Assembly (NCBI GenBank): GCA_963843535.1
Contig: CAWJKU010000002.1
Span: 310,001 to 374,000, forward strand
Source: CAVUNY01 sp963843535
GTDB lineage: Bacteria; Chloroflexota; Anaerolineae; Anaerolineales; Anaerolineaceae
Direction of reading: 5' to 3'
DNA: 64,000 nt
The translations under genes and the position numbers were made by a program. Under the pieces are notes generated by a model. The model searched no databases and was not told the DNA's origin. It saw nothing but the letters and a program-made list of their open reading frames with translations. Shown here in pieces: positions 26,707 through 34,884 of this stretch (position 1 is the stretch's first letter; each line of letters begins with the position of its first letter).

Positions 26707-28152
26707 TTATTTTTGAGGTTTATTTGGCGATAGAGGATCGAGATGTTTGCGGAAATGCTTTTCGAGAACCCGATAATAATCATCCTCATTGGATCTCAGC
26801 ACATCGTATATTTCGCTGCGGAATTGATCCAATACAGAACCAAAGGTTACATGCAAAACCTGGCGCGCGTCGAATTGATCCAACAGGTTTGGCAGTTCAT
26901 AATTAGTGGGCGAGGCTGGCGTCTTCGATAATTCTGCCGAGACATGGTAGCTTGCTCGATCGGTTTCATACCGTCCTCGAGCGAACTGATAGATCTTCAA
27001 AAATAACTCGCTGTCGACATTCGCAATGACCCGCAGGGCTTCCAAATAGCTCGTTCCCGCCGTCTTCAAATGCACCAATCCTCGAGCATGTTTTGCTGCG
27101 ATCGGGTAAACGCTGAATTTATCGGAGCCGGAATGTAGGCTGAGTTTATAGCTTCCGAATGAACGCATGACTGCCGAATGCTGACCAATCGTCAGGTCCA
27201 GCTCATTAAGATCACCGATGTAATCTACCCCTTTTTCAAACCGCCCCACAAATCTGGGCGCCAGGCTCACCCAACGCACGCCTAACCGCTTGAGTTCATG
27301 GGCAATATAAAAATGCTCCGTGATCGACGTTGGTGTGGCAGTCTCGTCCACGGAGACCTCAAAATCGAAGGGGCGATTCCCGTGGATTTCAACCAGACGC
27401 TGGTACATGCCAAGAGCATGGGCGACGGCACGTCCATATTTTACCGCCGCTCTCAAGACACTTTCTTCATTAAATAAAATTGATGTGCCCTCTAAGGAGA
27501 ATCCACGCCCAGTCAAGGACAGTACGAGCTCCTTCCTAGATGTTTTTAGCCGATCCCAGGGTAAGCCATCTGCGCTCTCACGCAGCGCTGCCAGGCTGGC
27601 AGAGTCGGCAGACTGATCGACATGGTCGCCAGGATCCACCGTAAAAAATGAGTACCCCGCGTTCGCAAATTCTGTCAAATATTCGGGCAGCTTTAGGTGG
27701 TCCGCGTCGGCGCCCCAAGGATCCTGCCAGCCAGATTGGAAAACGCCCCACAAAGCGTCGTCCATCACTTCCTGGGGCTTACGACCGGTGCGCACATTCT
27801 CACGCACCGATTGTTGGGCAAAAATCGGGGCAATTCCGGTTCCTTTTACCGCAGCGACGTGTCCAGGTGTGGCTAGGCCTAATCTGTCGCCCATGCCGGC
27901 GGATGTCTTTAAGCCGAAGGGCACTGCATTTAACCAGGGCAGTCTCAGGCGGAGCTGTCCGGCATTTTCCGCGGTTAATTCGCAAGTGATTTGGGTTTTA
28001 TCCGGAGATATGTGACCGGTAAAACCGGAAAAATCTCCTTTAACCACCAGCTGTTTTTTGAGCGATTTATTGCTTTTCTCGAGCCAGTAAGAATTTTTTT
28101 CGTGAAGAATGACTGAGCTTTGATAAACAGAAAAAGCTGAAGAAATCGTCAT
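26707..28152 (-). CDS. uxaE: Tagaturonate/fructuronate epimerase UxaE
   Basis: Protein of 481 aa matching the UxaE family, known from Thermotoga as the enzyme that epimerises D-tagaturonate and D-fructuronate and so joins galacturonate and glucuronate breakdown. Recognised segments are GMGDRLGLATPGHVAAVK, IFAQQSVRENVRTGR, DDALWGVFQSGW, FDFEVSVDETATPTS, YKLSLHSGSDKFSVYP, HLKTAGTSYLEALRV and HVTFGSVLD. ATG 28152 has GAGGAGG upstream. Being directly before uxaC supports the call. It was assigned from family memory, so a database search should confirm it. Confidence 0.85.
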   Translation of the reverse strand: MTISSAFSVYQSSVILHEKNSYWLEKSNKSLKKQLVVKGDFSGFTGHISPDKTQITCELTAENAGQLRLRLPWLNAVPFGLKTSAGMGDRLGLATPGHVAAVKGTGIAPIFAQQSVRENVRTGRKPQEVMDDALWGVFQSGWQDPWGADADHLKLPEYLTEFANAGYSFFTVDPGDHVDQSADSASLAALRESADGLPWDRLKTSRKELVLSLTGRGFSLEGTSILFNEESVLRAAVKYGRAVAHALGMYQRLVEIHGNRPFDFEVSVDETATPTSITEHFYIAHELKRLGVRWVSLAPRFVGRFEKGVDYIGDLNELDLTIGQHSAVMRSFGSYKLSLHSGSDKFSVYPIAAKHARGLVHLKTAGTSYLEALRVIANVDSELFLKIYQFARGRYETDRASYHVSAELSKTPASPTNYELPNLLDQFDARQVLHVTFGSVLDQFRSEIYDVLRSNEDDYYRVLEKHFRKHLDPLSPNKPQK

Positions 28153-28257
28153 AAGTAACCTTTACCTCCTCAAGATTTCTATAAAATTATAAACGATATA
28201 TGGGATGGATAGCATCATCCAATATTAATGAATAGTTACCAGGTAGATCATCGCCCG

Positions 28258-28273
28258 TTGTCATGATTGACAA
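28258..28273. promoter_or_regulatory. Candidate operator (perfect inverted repeat) between uxaE and 28324 gene
   Basis: TTGTCA-TGAT-TGACAA, a perfect 6-base dyad with a 4-base centre. It overlaps the -35 box of the plus-strand promoter at 28267 and lies 105 bases upstream of uxaE, so a bound protein could affect both directions. The size would fit a dimeric regulator such as the GntR family. Confidence 0.45.
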
Positions 28274-28294
28274 TTCTGGCTTTTTTGTTATATT
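28267..28294 (+). promoter_or_regulatory. Promoter for the 28324-32799 gene run
   Basis: TTGACA at 28267-28272, 16-base spacer, TATATT at 28289-28294, with the start codon 30 bases downstream. A consensus -35 and good spacing. Confidence 0.65.
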
Positions 28295-28323
28295 TCAACC
28301 CATCCGTTATTCAGGAATGATTC

Positions 28324-28989
28324 ATGGAAGCCCTACAACATTTCATAGCATGCCTTACCCCTTCCCAGAAAACGATCTTTACTTCACTTAAAAATCCATC
28401 CGCAATTCAAGAATATCTGGACAGCATCCCTTACCGGGTAGAAGATGACAACTGCTGCGCATTAAGTGTATTTCGCGATGGCAAGGCGCATTGTTTTGAT
28501 GGCTCATTGTTTGCAGCTGCCGCCTTACGCCAGATCGGTTTCCAGCCAGTCGTGGTTCAAATGCTGCCTGAAAATGATGACGACCATATGTTATCAATCT
28601 ACAAACGTAATGGCCGATTCGGCGCGGTGGCAAAATCAAATTATGTAGGACTGCGGTCTCGGGAGCCGGTTTATGGTTCGATCCGAGAATTGGTTATGTC
28701 TTATTTTAATGATTTTTATAACCTCGACAGCCTGTTCTCCCTGCGCGCATATACCCTTCCAATTAATCTGAAAAATTATGATCGGTATGACTGGATGGTA
28801 AGTGATGCTGGCGCGCAGGTAATTGTCAAACGTCTGCACGATATCCGCAAAATCAGGTTGCTGCCTTCCCAGGTGATCGCTGACCTTGCTCCTATCAATC
28901 CCATATCGTATAAAGTAGGAATGGCAATCACAAATATAGATGGCGTATTCAAACCTGGTACGTCACCTGAAAAAGATTTCGGTCTTTAA
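28324..28989 (+). CDS. Transglutaminase-like (papain-fold) domain protein
   Basis: Protein of 221 aa with no signal peptide. The core AHCFDGSLFAAAALRQIGFQPVVVQM places a Cys at the start of a helix, and the later DDDHMLSIYKRNGRFGAVAKS gives a His on a strand, the order seen in transglutaminase-like cysteine enzymes and their inactive relatives. SREPVYGSIRELVMSYFNDFYN follows. The reaction is unknown; a peptidase, amidase or binding role is possible. ATG 28324 has AGGA 7 bases upstream. Three MFS genes follow closely on the same strand, the first after 16 bases. Confidence 0.68.
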   Translation: MEALQHFIACLTPSQKTIFTSLKNPSAIQEYLDSIPYRVEDDNCCALSVFRDGKAHCFDGSLFAAAALRQIGFQPVVVQMLPENDDDHMLSIYKRNGRFGAVAKSNYVGLRSREPVYGSIRELVMSYFNDFYNLDSLFSLRAYTLPINLKNYDRYDWMVSDAGAQVIVKRLHDIRKIRLLPSQVIADLAPINPISYKVGMAITNIDGVFKPGTSPEKDFGL

Positions 28990-29005
28990 TATCTAAAAAA
29001 TCATC

Positions 29006-30277
29006 ATGCGGAATCCTTTCAAAATAGACCTCGCCGATAAACCGACCCGCAACGCATTCTATCTGGTCGCCGAAATCTTTTGGGCTTCCATCCTGGCAGC
29101 AGCCGCATCATTTAATGGGGCTTATGCGATCCGCCTGGGCGCGTCAAACGTCGATGTAGGACTTTTATCTTCCCTGCCGGCGCTGCTGGCACTGCTGGTT
29201 TCAATTCCTGCTGGACAATTTCTACAAGCACGCGCGCGGCGTAAGCCATGGATCGTTTCGGCTTTAATGATCAACCGGATTGGTTATCTGGTCGTAGCTC
29301 TGGTACCTTTCTTCAGGATGGTGGGCATCCCACAAGGGACCATGATTGTATGGATTTTATCCCTGGCCAGCGCCGGAGCCCATTTCTTCAACGTTGGTTT
29401 TATCCCGATGCAGGCTGAAGTTGTACCTGAGGACCGGCGTGCCACAGTTATTTCGGCGCGCAATATGGTTTACAACGCTTTTTACAGCATCTGCACATTG
29501 TTATTTGGCCTGCTCTTGAGTCATCTAGAATTTCCGGCCAACTACCAGATCATGTATTTCATTGGTTTTGCTTCATCTTGCTTGAGCACCTTTTATCTGA
29601 TCAAAATCGAGGCGCCTGATGCAACATCGATGACCAAAACTCAAGGGGTCCTCCAGGCAATTGATGTCCAGGTTAAGACACTACGCGAAGCTTTCACCGA
29701 CTATCCAGAATTCATTCGCATCACGCGTAACACTTTTTTCCACGGTGTCGGATTATGGCTGGCTTCGCCAATCTATATCCTTTATTTTGTAAAAACCCTG
29801 AATGCGGATGAGGCCTGGATTGGTATTCAAGGTATGGTTTTAAGTGTCGCCACGTTAATTGGATATGCAATCTGGCGTTCTTTAATAAAACGCTGGGGAG
29901 AACCGGCGATTTTAAAAAGAGTCATTTTAACCGCTGGTTTTTACCCCCTCTTGATAGGGTTTCTTCCTTCATTGAACCTGATTTTAATAGTTGTGGGGTT
30001 GTACGGATTAATGGCTCCTGGGATTAATCTCAGCCATTTTAATACACTGCTGAAAATTATCCCAGAAGGAAACCGCCCAGGATATACCGCTTTATATATC
30101 ACAGCGACGAATTTCGGCGCATTTATCTCTCCACTAATCGGGGTGGCCATCGCCAATGTGATCGGTTACGGGCCTTCACTCATTATCTTTGGGATTCTAT
30201 CAATTGTGGGATCCAGTTCGTTCTGGTTCTCACCCGTTCAGAAAGAAAAGCCGGTAGTTCAGGCGCAGACCAGTTAG
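29006..30277 (+). CDS. MFS transporter (first of three in a row)
   Basis: Twelve-helix major facilitator permease, 423 aa. The helix 2-3 region reads GLLSSLPALLALLVSIPAGQFL, with a basic loop RARRKPW, much like the MFS at 3446-4744. The second half (FFHGVGLWLASPIYILYFVKTLNADEAWIG) shows the usual inverted repeat. ATG 29006 has no clear Shine-Dalgarno site. It ends 18 bases before the next MFS gene. The substrate is unknown; placement after a transglutaminase-like gene gives no clear hint. Confidence 0.88.
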   Translation: MRNPFKIDLADKPTRNAFYLVAEIFWASILAAAASFNGAYAIRLGASNVDVGLLSSLPALLALLVSIPAGQFLQARARRKPWIVSALMINRIGYLVVALVPFFRMVGIPQGTMIVWILSLASAGAHFFNVGFIPMQAEVVPEDRRATVISARNMVYNAFYSICTLLFGLLLSHLEFPANYQIMYFIGFASSCLSTFYLIKIEAPDATSMTKTQGVLQAIDVQVKTLREAFTDYPEFIRITRNTFFHGVGLWLASPIYILYFVKTLNADEAWIGIQGMVLSVATLIGYAIWRSLIKRWGEPAILKRVILTAGFYPLLIGFLPSLNLILIVVGLYGLMAPGINLSHFNTLLKIIPEGNRPGYTALYITATNFGAFISPLIGVAIANVIGYGPSLIIFGILSIVGSSSFWFSPVQKEKPVVQAQTS

Positions 30278-30295
30278 TATTTTTCGGCTTTTTAT

Positions 30296-31618
30296 ATGCC
30301 TTCATCTCCGCCAGCGGTATTGCCAACCTATCAATCTCGTCAAATGCCGAAAATTTTTCGGTCGCTGAGGCACCGTAATTACCGCTTATGGTTCATGGGT
30401 CAGGGCATCTCACTGGTTGGGACATGGATGCAAACGATGGCCCAACAGGTTCTGGTTTATCGTCTGACGGGATCGGCTGCCTCCTTGGGGATCATTTCAT
30501 TTATTGGCCTGATACCGGTCATCCCCCTTTCTTTATGGAGCGGATCCATCTCAGATCGGTTTTCAAAACGCACCATCATCCTGGCAGCGCAGTCAACGAT
30601 GCTCGTTCAGGCCCTTATTCTTGCTTATTTAACCTGGACAGGAACGATTCAAATCTGGCATGTCTATGTAATGACATTCTTCCTGGGTATCGCCAATGCG
30701 ATTGACCTGCCAGCGCGCCAGGCATTCACCGTGGAGATGGTTGAAGGTAGAGACGATCTGGCAAATGCGATCGGTCTAAACTCGGCCATGTTCAATGGCG
30801 CGAGAGCTCTAGGGCCTGCACTGGCAGGGATCATCGTCGCTACGGTCGGTGAAGGGATGGCATTCTTTATTAACGCCCTCACCTTCATCACAGTCATCAT
30901 CAGCCTGTTGATGATGAGGAATTTACCACAACCCAAACCGCTTACCAATGTCAATTTAGTACGTCATATGACGGAAGGCGTACGCTTCATGGTCACTCAA
31001 CGGTCGATCCTGGTTTTGATCAGCTTGATTGCGGTTTCCGCGTTTTTATCCATGCCTTACAGCACTTTAATGCCAGTGTTCGCCGGAGACATTCTAAAAG
31101 ATAGCGCCAGCTCGGTTATTCATACTGTGTGCGGAGGCTCGATATCTTTCATCCGCTGCCAATCACCAGAAGCACTGCCTCTGGGAATATTACTGACCAT
31201 GGTGGGTATCGGTGCAGTGATTGGCGCTTTCATCGTTGCCGCTCTTCCAGACCGTTCAACGCGAGGTCGATTATTGACGGTTGGGAATCTGGTCTTCCCT
31301 TTAGCCCTGATTGGATTTTCTTTTTCCAAATCGTTCATATTTTCAGCCTTTTTACTATTGGTCGTCGGCGTTAGCTTTGTACTTCAAAACGCTTTGGCAA
31401 ATGTCATTCTTCAGATCATTACCCCAGACGAGGTCCGCGGGAGAGTGATGAGTTTTTATACATTGACTTTCCAAACGATGATGCGCCTGGGCGGTTTGCA
31501 GGCTGGATTGATGGCTGATGGCATTGGCGCTTCATTGAGTGTAGGTATTGGCGCAGTATTATCTTTATTTTACGGTTTGTTCGTAGCAATACGATATCCT
31601 GTATTACGCAAGCAATAA
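30296..31618 (+). CDS. MFS transporter, exporter-like (EntS/MFS_3 type)
   Basis: Major facilitator permease of 440 aa. FRSLRHRNYRLWFMGQGISLVGTWMQTMAQQVLVY is the hallmark N-terminus of the MFS_3/EntS-like drug and siderophore exporters, with GSISDRFSKRTIIL as motif A. Before helix 8 there is an unusual extra stretch of about 20 residues (SSVIHTVCGGSISFIRCQ) with two Cys between ILKDSA and LGILLTMVGIGAVIGAF. The stop is 2 bases before the third MFS start. No Shine-Dalgarno site precedes ATG 30296. The substrate is unknown. Confidence 0.88.
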   Translation: MPSSPPAVLPTYQSRQMPKIFRSLRHRNYRLWFMGQGISLVGTWMQTMAQQVLVYRLTGSAASLGIISFIGLIPVIPLSLWSGSISDRFSKRTIILAAQSTMLVQALILAYLTWTGTIQIWHVYVMTFFLGIANAIDLPARQAFTVEMVEGRDDLANAIGLNSAMFNGARALGPALAGIIVATVGEGMAFFINALTFITVIISLLMMRNLPQPKPLTNVNLVRHMTEGVRFMVTQRSILVLISLIAVSAFLSMPYSTLMPVFAGDILKDSASSVIHTVCGGSISFIRCQSPEALPLGILLTMVGIGAVIGAFIVAALPDRSTRGRLLTVGNLVFPLALIGFSFSKSFIFSAFLLLVVGVSFVLQNALANVILQIITPDEVRGRVMSFYTLTFQTMMRLGGLQAGLMADGIGASLSVGIGAVLSLFYGLFVAIRYPVLRKQ

Positions 31619-31620
31619 TT

Positions 31621-32799
31621 ATGATAGATCAAGTCCACGCGTTATCAGAAGTAAACACTGCTAAATCCAATCGTTATTGGCAGACTGCGGGATATTATGC
31701 GGCATTTATTATGCTGGGATTAACCACGGCATCCTTTGGACCCGCGCTGCCATATATCGCAGAGCAGACCCACACTCAACTGGCCCAGGTCAGTACGCTG
31801 CTGGCCTTGCGATCGTTTGGATATTTGCTGGGCAGCTTCCGGGGCGGCAGGCTTTACGATCAACGCAGCGGTCATCCAGTGGTCATGATTGTTTTACTCA
31901 TCCTGGCGGGTGCGTTAGCGCTGGTACCTGCCATCCCCCTGCTGGTACCTCTTGCGTTCATTCTGTTCATCGTCGGCCTGGCGGAAGGCTCGCTGGATGT
32001 TGGCGGCAACACGCTGATCATGTGGGCGCACGGCTCCCGAGTTGGTCCATTTATGAACGGCTTACATTTCTTTTTTGGGGTTGGCGCATTCCTCGCTCCG
32101 CTTCTGGTTGCCCAGGCAATCATTATGACAGGCGCGTATGGCGCTGCATATTGGGCGATCGCGGTATTAATCTTGCCAGTCGCTTTCGCATTTAAGCGCA
32201 TATCAAGTCCGGCCAGGCCAAATACCTCAACAACAGCTGAGGGCAAAACCTACAGCCAAAAATTGGTCTTTCTTCTGGTAACTTTTTTCTTTCTTTATGT
32301 CGGTGCGGAAGCAAGTTTCGGAAGTTGGGCTTTCACCTATGCTACTCGTCAAAATATAGCGGGGGAGACCACGGCGGCATTTATCACATCTGCTTTTTGG
32401 GGAGCATTTACCATTGGCAGATTGCTTGGTGTGCCCATAACCGCCAGATTAAGCTCAATAACTGTCGTGTGGATTGACTTAATTGGCTGTTTGATCAGTA
32501 TGGCAGCCATAGTTTTGCTGCCTGGGTCAAATCACATATTCTGGGTTGGTACTATTTTACTGGGCTTATCCATGGCCTCTATTTTCCCAACAGCATTATC
32601 TCTCGCAGAGAAACGTTTGCAAATCAGCGGAAGGATCACCGGCTGGTTTTTCGTAGGTGCAAGCCTCGGGGGAATGGTCATTGCCTGGGTTATCGGTCAG
32701 TTAATCGAGCCGGTTGGCCCACCGGTCGCCATGTGGATCATTCTGGGAGATATTCTCGCTTCCATGATCGTGTTCTGGCTGATAAAGAAGGCTTGCTAA
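31621..32799 (+). CDS. MFS transporter (third of three)
   Basis: Major facilitator permease of 392 aa with about 12 hydrophobic segments. Helix 1 (YYAAFIMLGLTTASFGPALPYIAEQT) and the FRGGRLYDQRSGHPV loop after helix 2 resemble sugar-type or FucP-like MFS proteins, as do GSLDVGGNTLIMWAHG and MNGLHFFFGVGAFLAPLL. ATG 31621 is 2 bases after the preceding stop, so the genes are probably coupled. It ends at a bidirectional terminator. A sugar substrate is possible from the family pattern, but not proven. Confidence 0.88.
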   Translation: MIDQVHALSEVNTAKSNRYWQTAGYYAAFIMLGLTTASFGPALPYIAEQTHTQLAQVSTLLALRSFGYLLGSFRGGRLYDQRSGHPVVMIVLLILAGALALVPAIPLLVPLAFILFIVGLAEGSLDVGGNTLIMWAHGSRVGPFMNGLHFFFGVGAFLAPLLVAQAIIMTGAYGAAYWAIAVLILPVAFAFKRISSPARPNTSTTAEGKTYSQKLVFLLVTFFFLYVGAEASFGSWAFTYATRQNIAGETTAAFITSAFWGAFTIGRLLGVPITARLSSITVVWIDLIGCLISMAAIVLLPGSNHIFWVGTILLGLSMASIFPTALSLAEKRLQISGRITGWFFVGASLGGMVIAWVIGQLIEPVGPPVAMWIILGDILASMIVFWLIKKAC

Positions 32800-32839
32800 A
32801 ACGATCAAGCCCGCTTTTACAAGCGGTCTTGATCGTTTT
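32798..32839. terminator. Bidirectional terminator between MFS run and typA
   Basis: Stem AAAACGATCAAG/CTTGATCGTTTT continued inward by CCGCTT/AAGCGG with a one-base mismatch, 4-base loop. A and T runs on the outer edges serve both strands. Confidence 0.93.
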
Positions 32840-32843
32840 CCAT

Positions 32844-34706
32844 CTATTCCATTTCTTCTAGAGCTTCGCGAGCTTTTTTGGTCTGTTTGCCGCGCTCCTC
32901 AGTCTCCAAAATCCGCTTTCGGATCCTGAAACTGAGCGGCGTCACCTCGAGCAGCTCGTCTTCAGCCAGGAACTCAACCGCTTCATCCAGGCTCAAATCT
33001 CTGGGTGGTGTAAGGCGCACCTGAATATCCGCGTTGGATGAACGCATATTAGTCAGGTGTTTCTTTTTACAAACATTAACCACCAGATCCTGCGGTCGCG
33101 GTGTTTCGCCGACGACCATTCCTTCATACACTTCGATACCGGGCTTAATGAATAGTGTCGCCCGTTCTTCAGCAGTTTTCAACCCGTAATTGGTCGTAAT
33201 TCCCGCTTCCCAGGAGATAACCGAGCTGGTTCCGCGCCCCGGAATCGTCCCTACCAGCGGTCCATAACCGTGAAACATCATGTTCATGGTCCCCATGCCG
33301 CGCGTAGCGGTTAAGAACTGGTAGCGAAAGCCAAGCAAACCGCGCGTGGGGACAATGTAAGTCAGGTGAACGGTATTGTCGGGATTGTTGATCATGTTCA
33401 TCATTTTGCCGCGCCGGCTGCCAAGCATTTCAACCACCGTTCCCATCACTTCGCTGTGCACATCGATGTCTACTTCTTCGAAAGGCTCTTCAATTTCTCC
33501 ATCAGGCGTCTGGCGAAAAATCGCTTCGGGTCGTGAAACTTGAAATTCATAACCTTCCCGGCGCATAGTTTCGATTAAGATTGCCAGATGCAGTTCACCA
33601 CGACCCGAGACGGAGAAAGTATCCATCGTGTCGGTTTCTTCCACCCGCAGGGCTACGTTATTCTTTAATTCATAAAAAAGGCGCTCTCGCAATTTTCTGG
33701 ATGTTGACCATTTCCCTTCTCGACCAGAAAAGGGCGAGGTATTAACCCCAAAAGTCATCCGGACGGTCGGCGCCTCAACATGGATCGGCGGCAAGCTTAC
33801 CGGGTGAGCAGGGTCTGTCAGAGTTTCTCCAATGGCAATGCCTTCCAGCCCGGCGATGGCGACAATCTCACCTGCTTCGGCATGCTCAACTTCTACTCTC
33901 TCTAAACCTTGATGGACGTAAAGATACCTGGCTCTTTCCGGCAAAACCTTGCCATCTACACAGATCCTGGACAGTGCCTGTCCGGCAGTGATTTTCCCGG
34001 CATGAATTCTTCCCAGGGCTGTTGTGCCCCGGTAATCATCGTAAAAAAGGTTGGTCACCAGTATTTGTAAAGGAGCCTCGATATCAACAAGAGGGGGAGC
34101 CACTCTGCGTAAAATGGCTTGAAATAACGGCTGTAAATCAGGACTTAATTCTGGGGTATCGCCTGCCTGGGCCGTGATCCCATTTGCATAGATGATAGGA
34201 AAATCAGCCTGGAGATCATTTGCCCCAAGTTCGATGAACAGGTCAAAGGTGTCGTTAACACTGCGCTCTGGGTCCGCATCCTTACGATCCATCTTGTTGA
34301 TCACGACAATGGCAGTATGACCCATTTCTAACGCTTTCTTCAACACAAAGCGCGTCTGGGGCATGGGACCTTCGGCTGCATCTACCAGTAATAAAACCCC
34401 ATCGACCATATTCATTACCCGTTCGACTTCTCCCCCGAAATCTGCGTGTCCGGGGGTATCGACAATATTTATTTTTACCAGCTTCCCTGTTTCCGGATCC
34501 GGCAGGGTGATCGCAGTATTTTTTGCCAGGATCGTTATCCCTCGTTCCCTTTCCAGGTCGTTGGAATCCATAACTCGTTCCATAACCTGTTGATTCTCCC
34601 GAAACACGCGCGCCTGCTTTAACATGCCATCCACCAGCGTCGTTTTTCCATGGTCAACATGGGCCACAATGGCAATATTTCGTAAATCTGTTCGTTCAAC
34701 CAGCAT
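32844..34706 (-). CDS. typA: Translational GTPase TypA/BipA
   Basis: Ribosome-associated GTPase, 620 aa, of the EF-G-like family; helps 50S assembly and growth under stress. G motifs are AHVDHGKTTLVDGML (G1), RGITILAKNTAI (G2), DTPGHADFGGEVERV (G3) and NKMDRKDADPERS (G4). The BipA-specific C-terminal domain is visible in VPTRGLLGFRYQFLTATRGMGTMN and GLKTAEERATLF. ATG 34706 has GAGGAAGA just upstream. Length and domain order are normal. It converges on the MFS run and is divergent from the M1 peptidase gene over 178 bases. Confidence 0.97.
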   Translation of the reverse strand: MLVERTDLRNIAIVAHVDHGKTTLVDGMLKQARVFRENQQVMERVMDSNDLERERGITILAKNTAITLPDPETGKLVKINIVDTPGHADFGGEVERVMNMVDGVLLLVDAAEGPMPQTRFVLKKALEMGHTAIVVINKMDRKDADPERSVNDTFDLFIELGANDLQADFPIIYANGITAQAGDTPELSPDLQPLFQAILRRVAPPLVDIEAPLQILVTNLFYDDYRGTTALGRIHAGKITAGQALSRICVDGKVLPERARYLYVHQGLERVEVEHAEAGEIVAIAGLEGIAIGETLTDPAHPVSLPPIHVEAPTVRMTFGVNTSPFSGREGKWSTSRKLRERLFYELKNNVALRVEETDTMDTFSVSGRGELHLAILIETMRREGYEFQVSRPEAIFRQTPDGEIEEPFEEVDIDVHSEVMGTVVEMLGSRRGKMMNMINNPDNTVHLTYIVPTRGLLGFRYQFLTATRGMGTMNMMFHGYGPLVGTIPGRGTSSVISWEAGITTNYGLKTAEERATLFIKPGIEVYEGMVVGETPRPQDLVVNVCKKKHLTNMRSSNADIQVRLTPPRDLSLDEAVEFLAEDELLEVTPLSFRIRKRILETEERGKQTKKAREALEEME

Positions 34707-34884
34707 TTCTTCCTCAATTCAACCAATCGAACTCTTACCCGGCCACACCGGACAGAGCAAAACGGGATTTATCATATCATTTTTGAACGATTTTGAACAG
34801 GAGGATCATTTGAGTATATAAAACCTCAATTTAACTCAGGACTTCTTACACATGGTATAGTTATTAATATTTTGGAGATATGCC

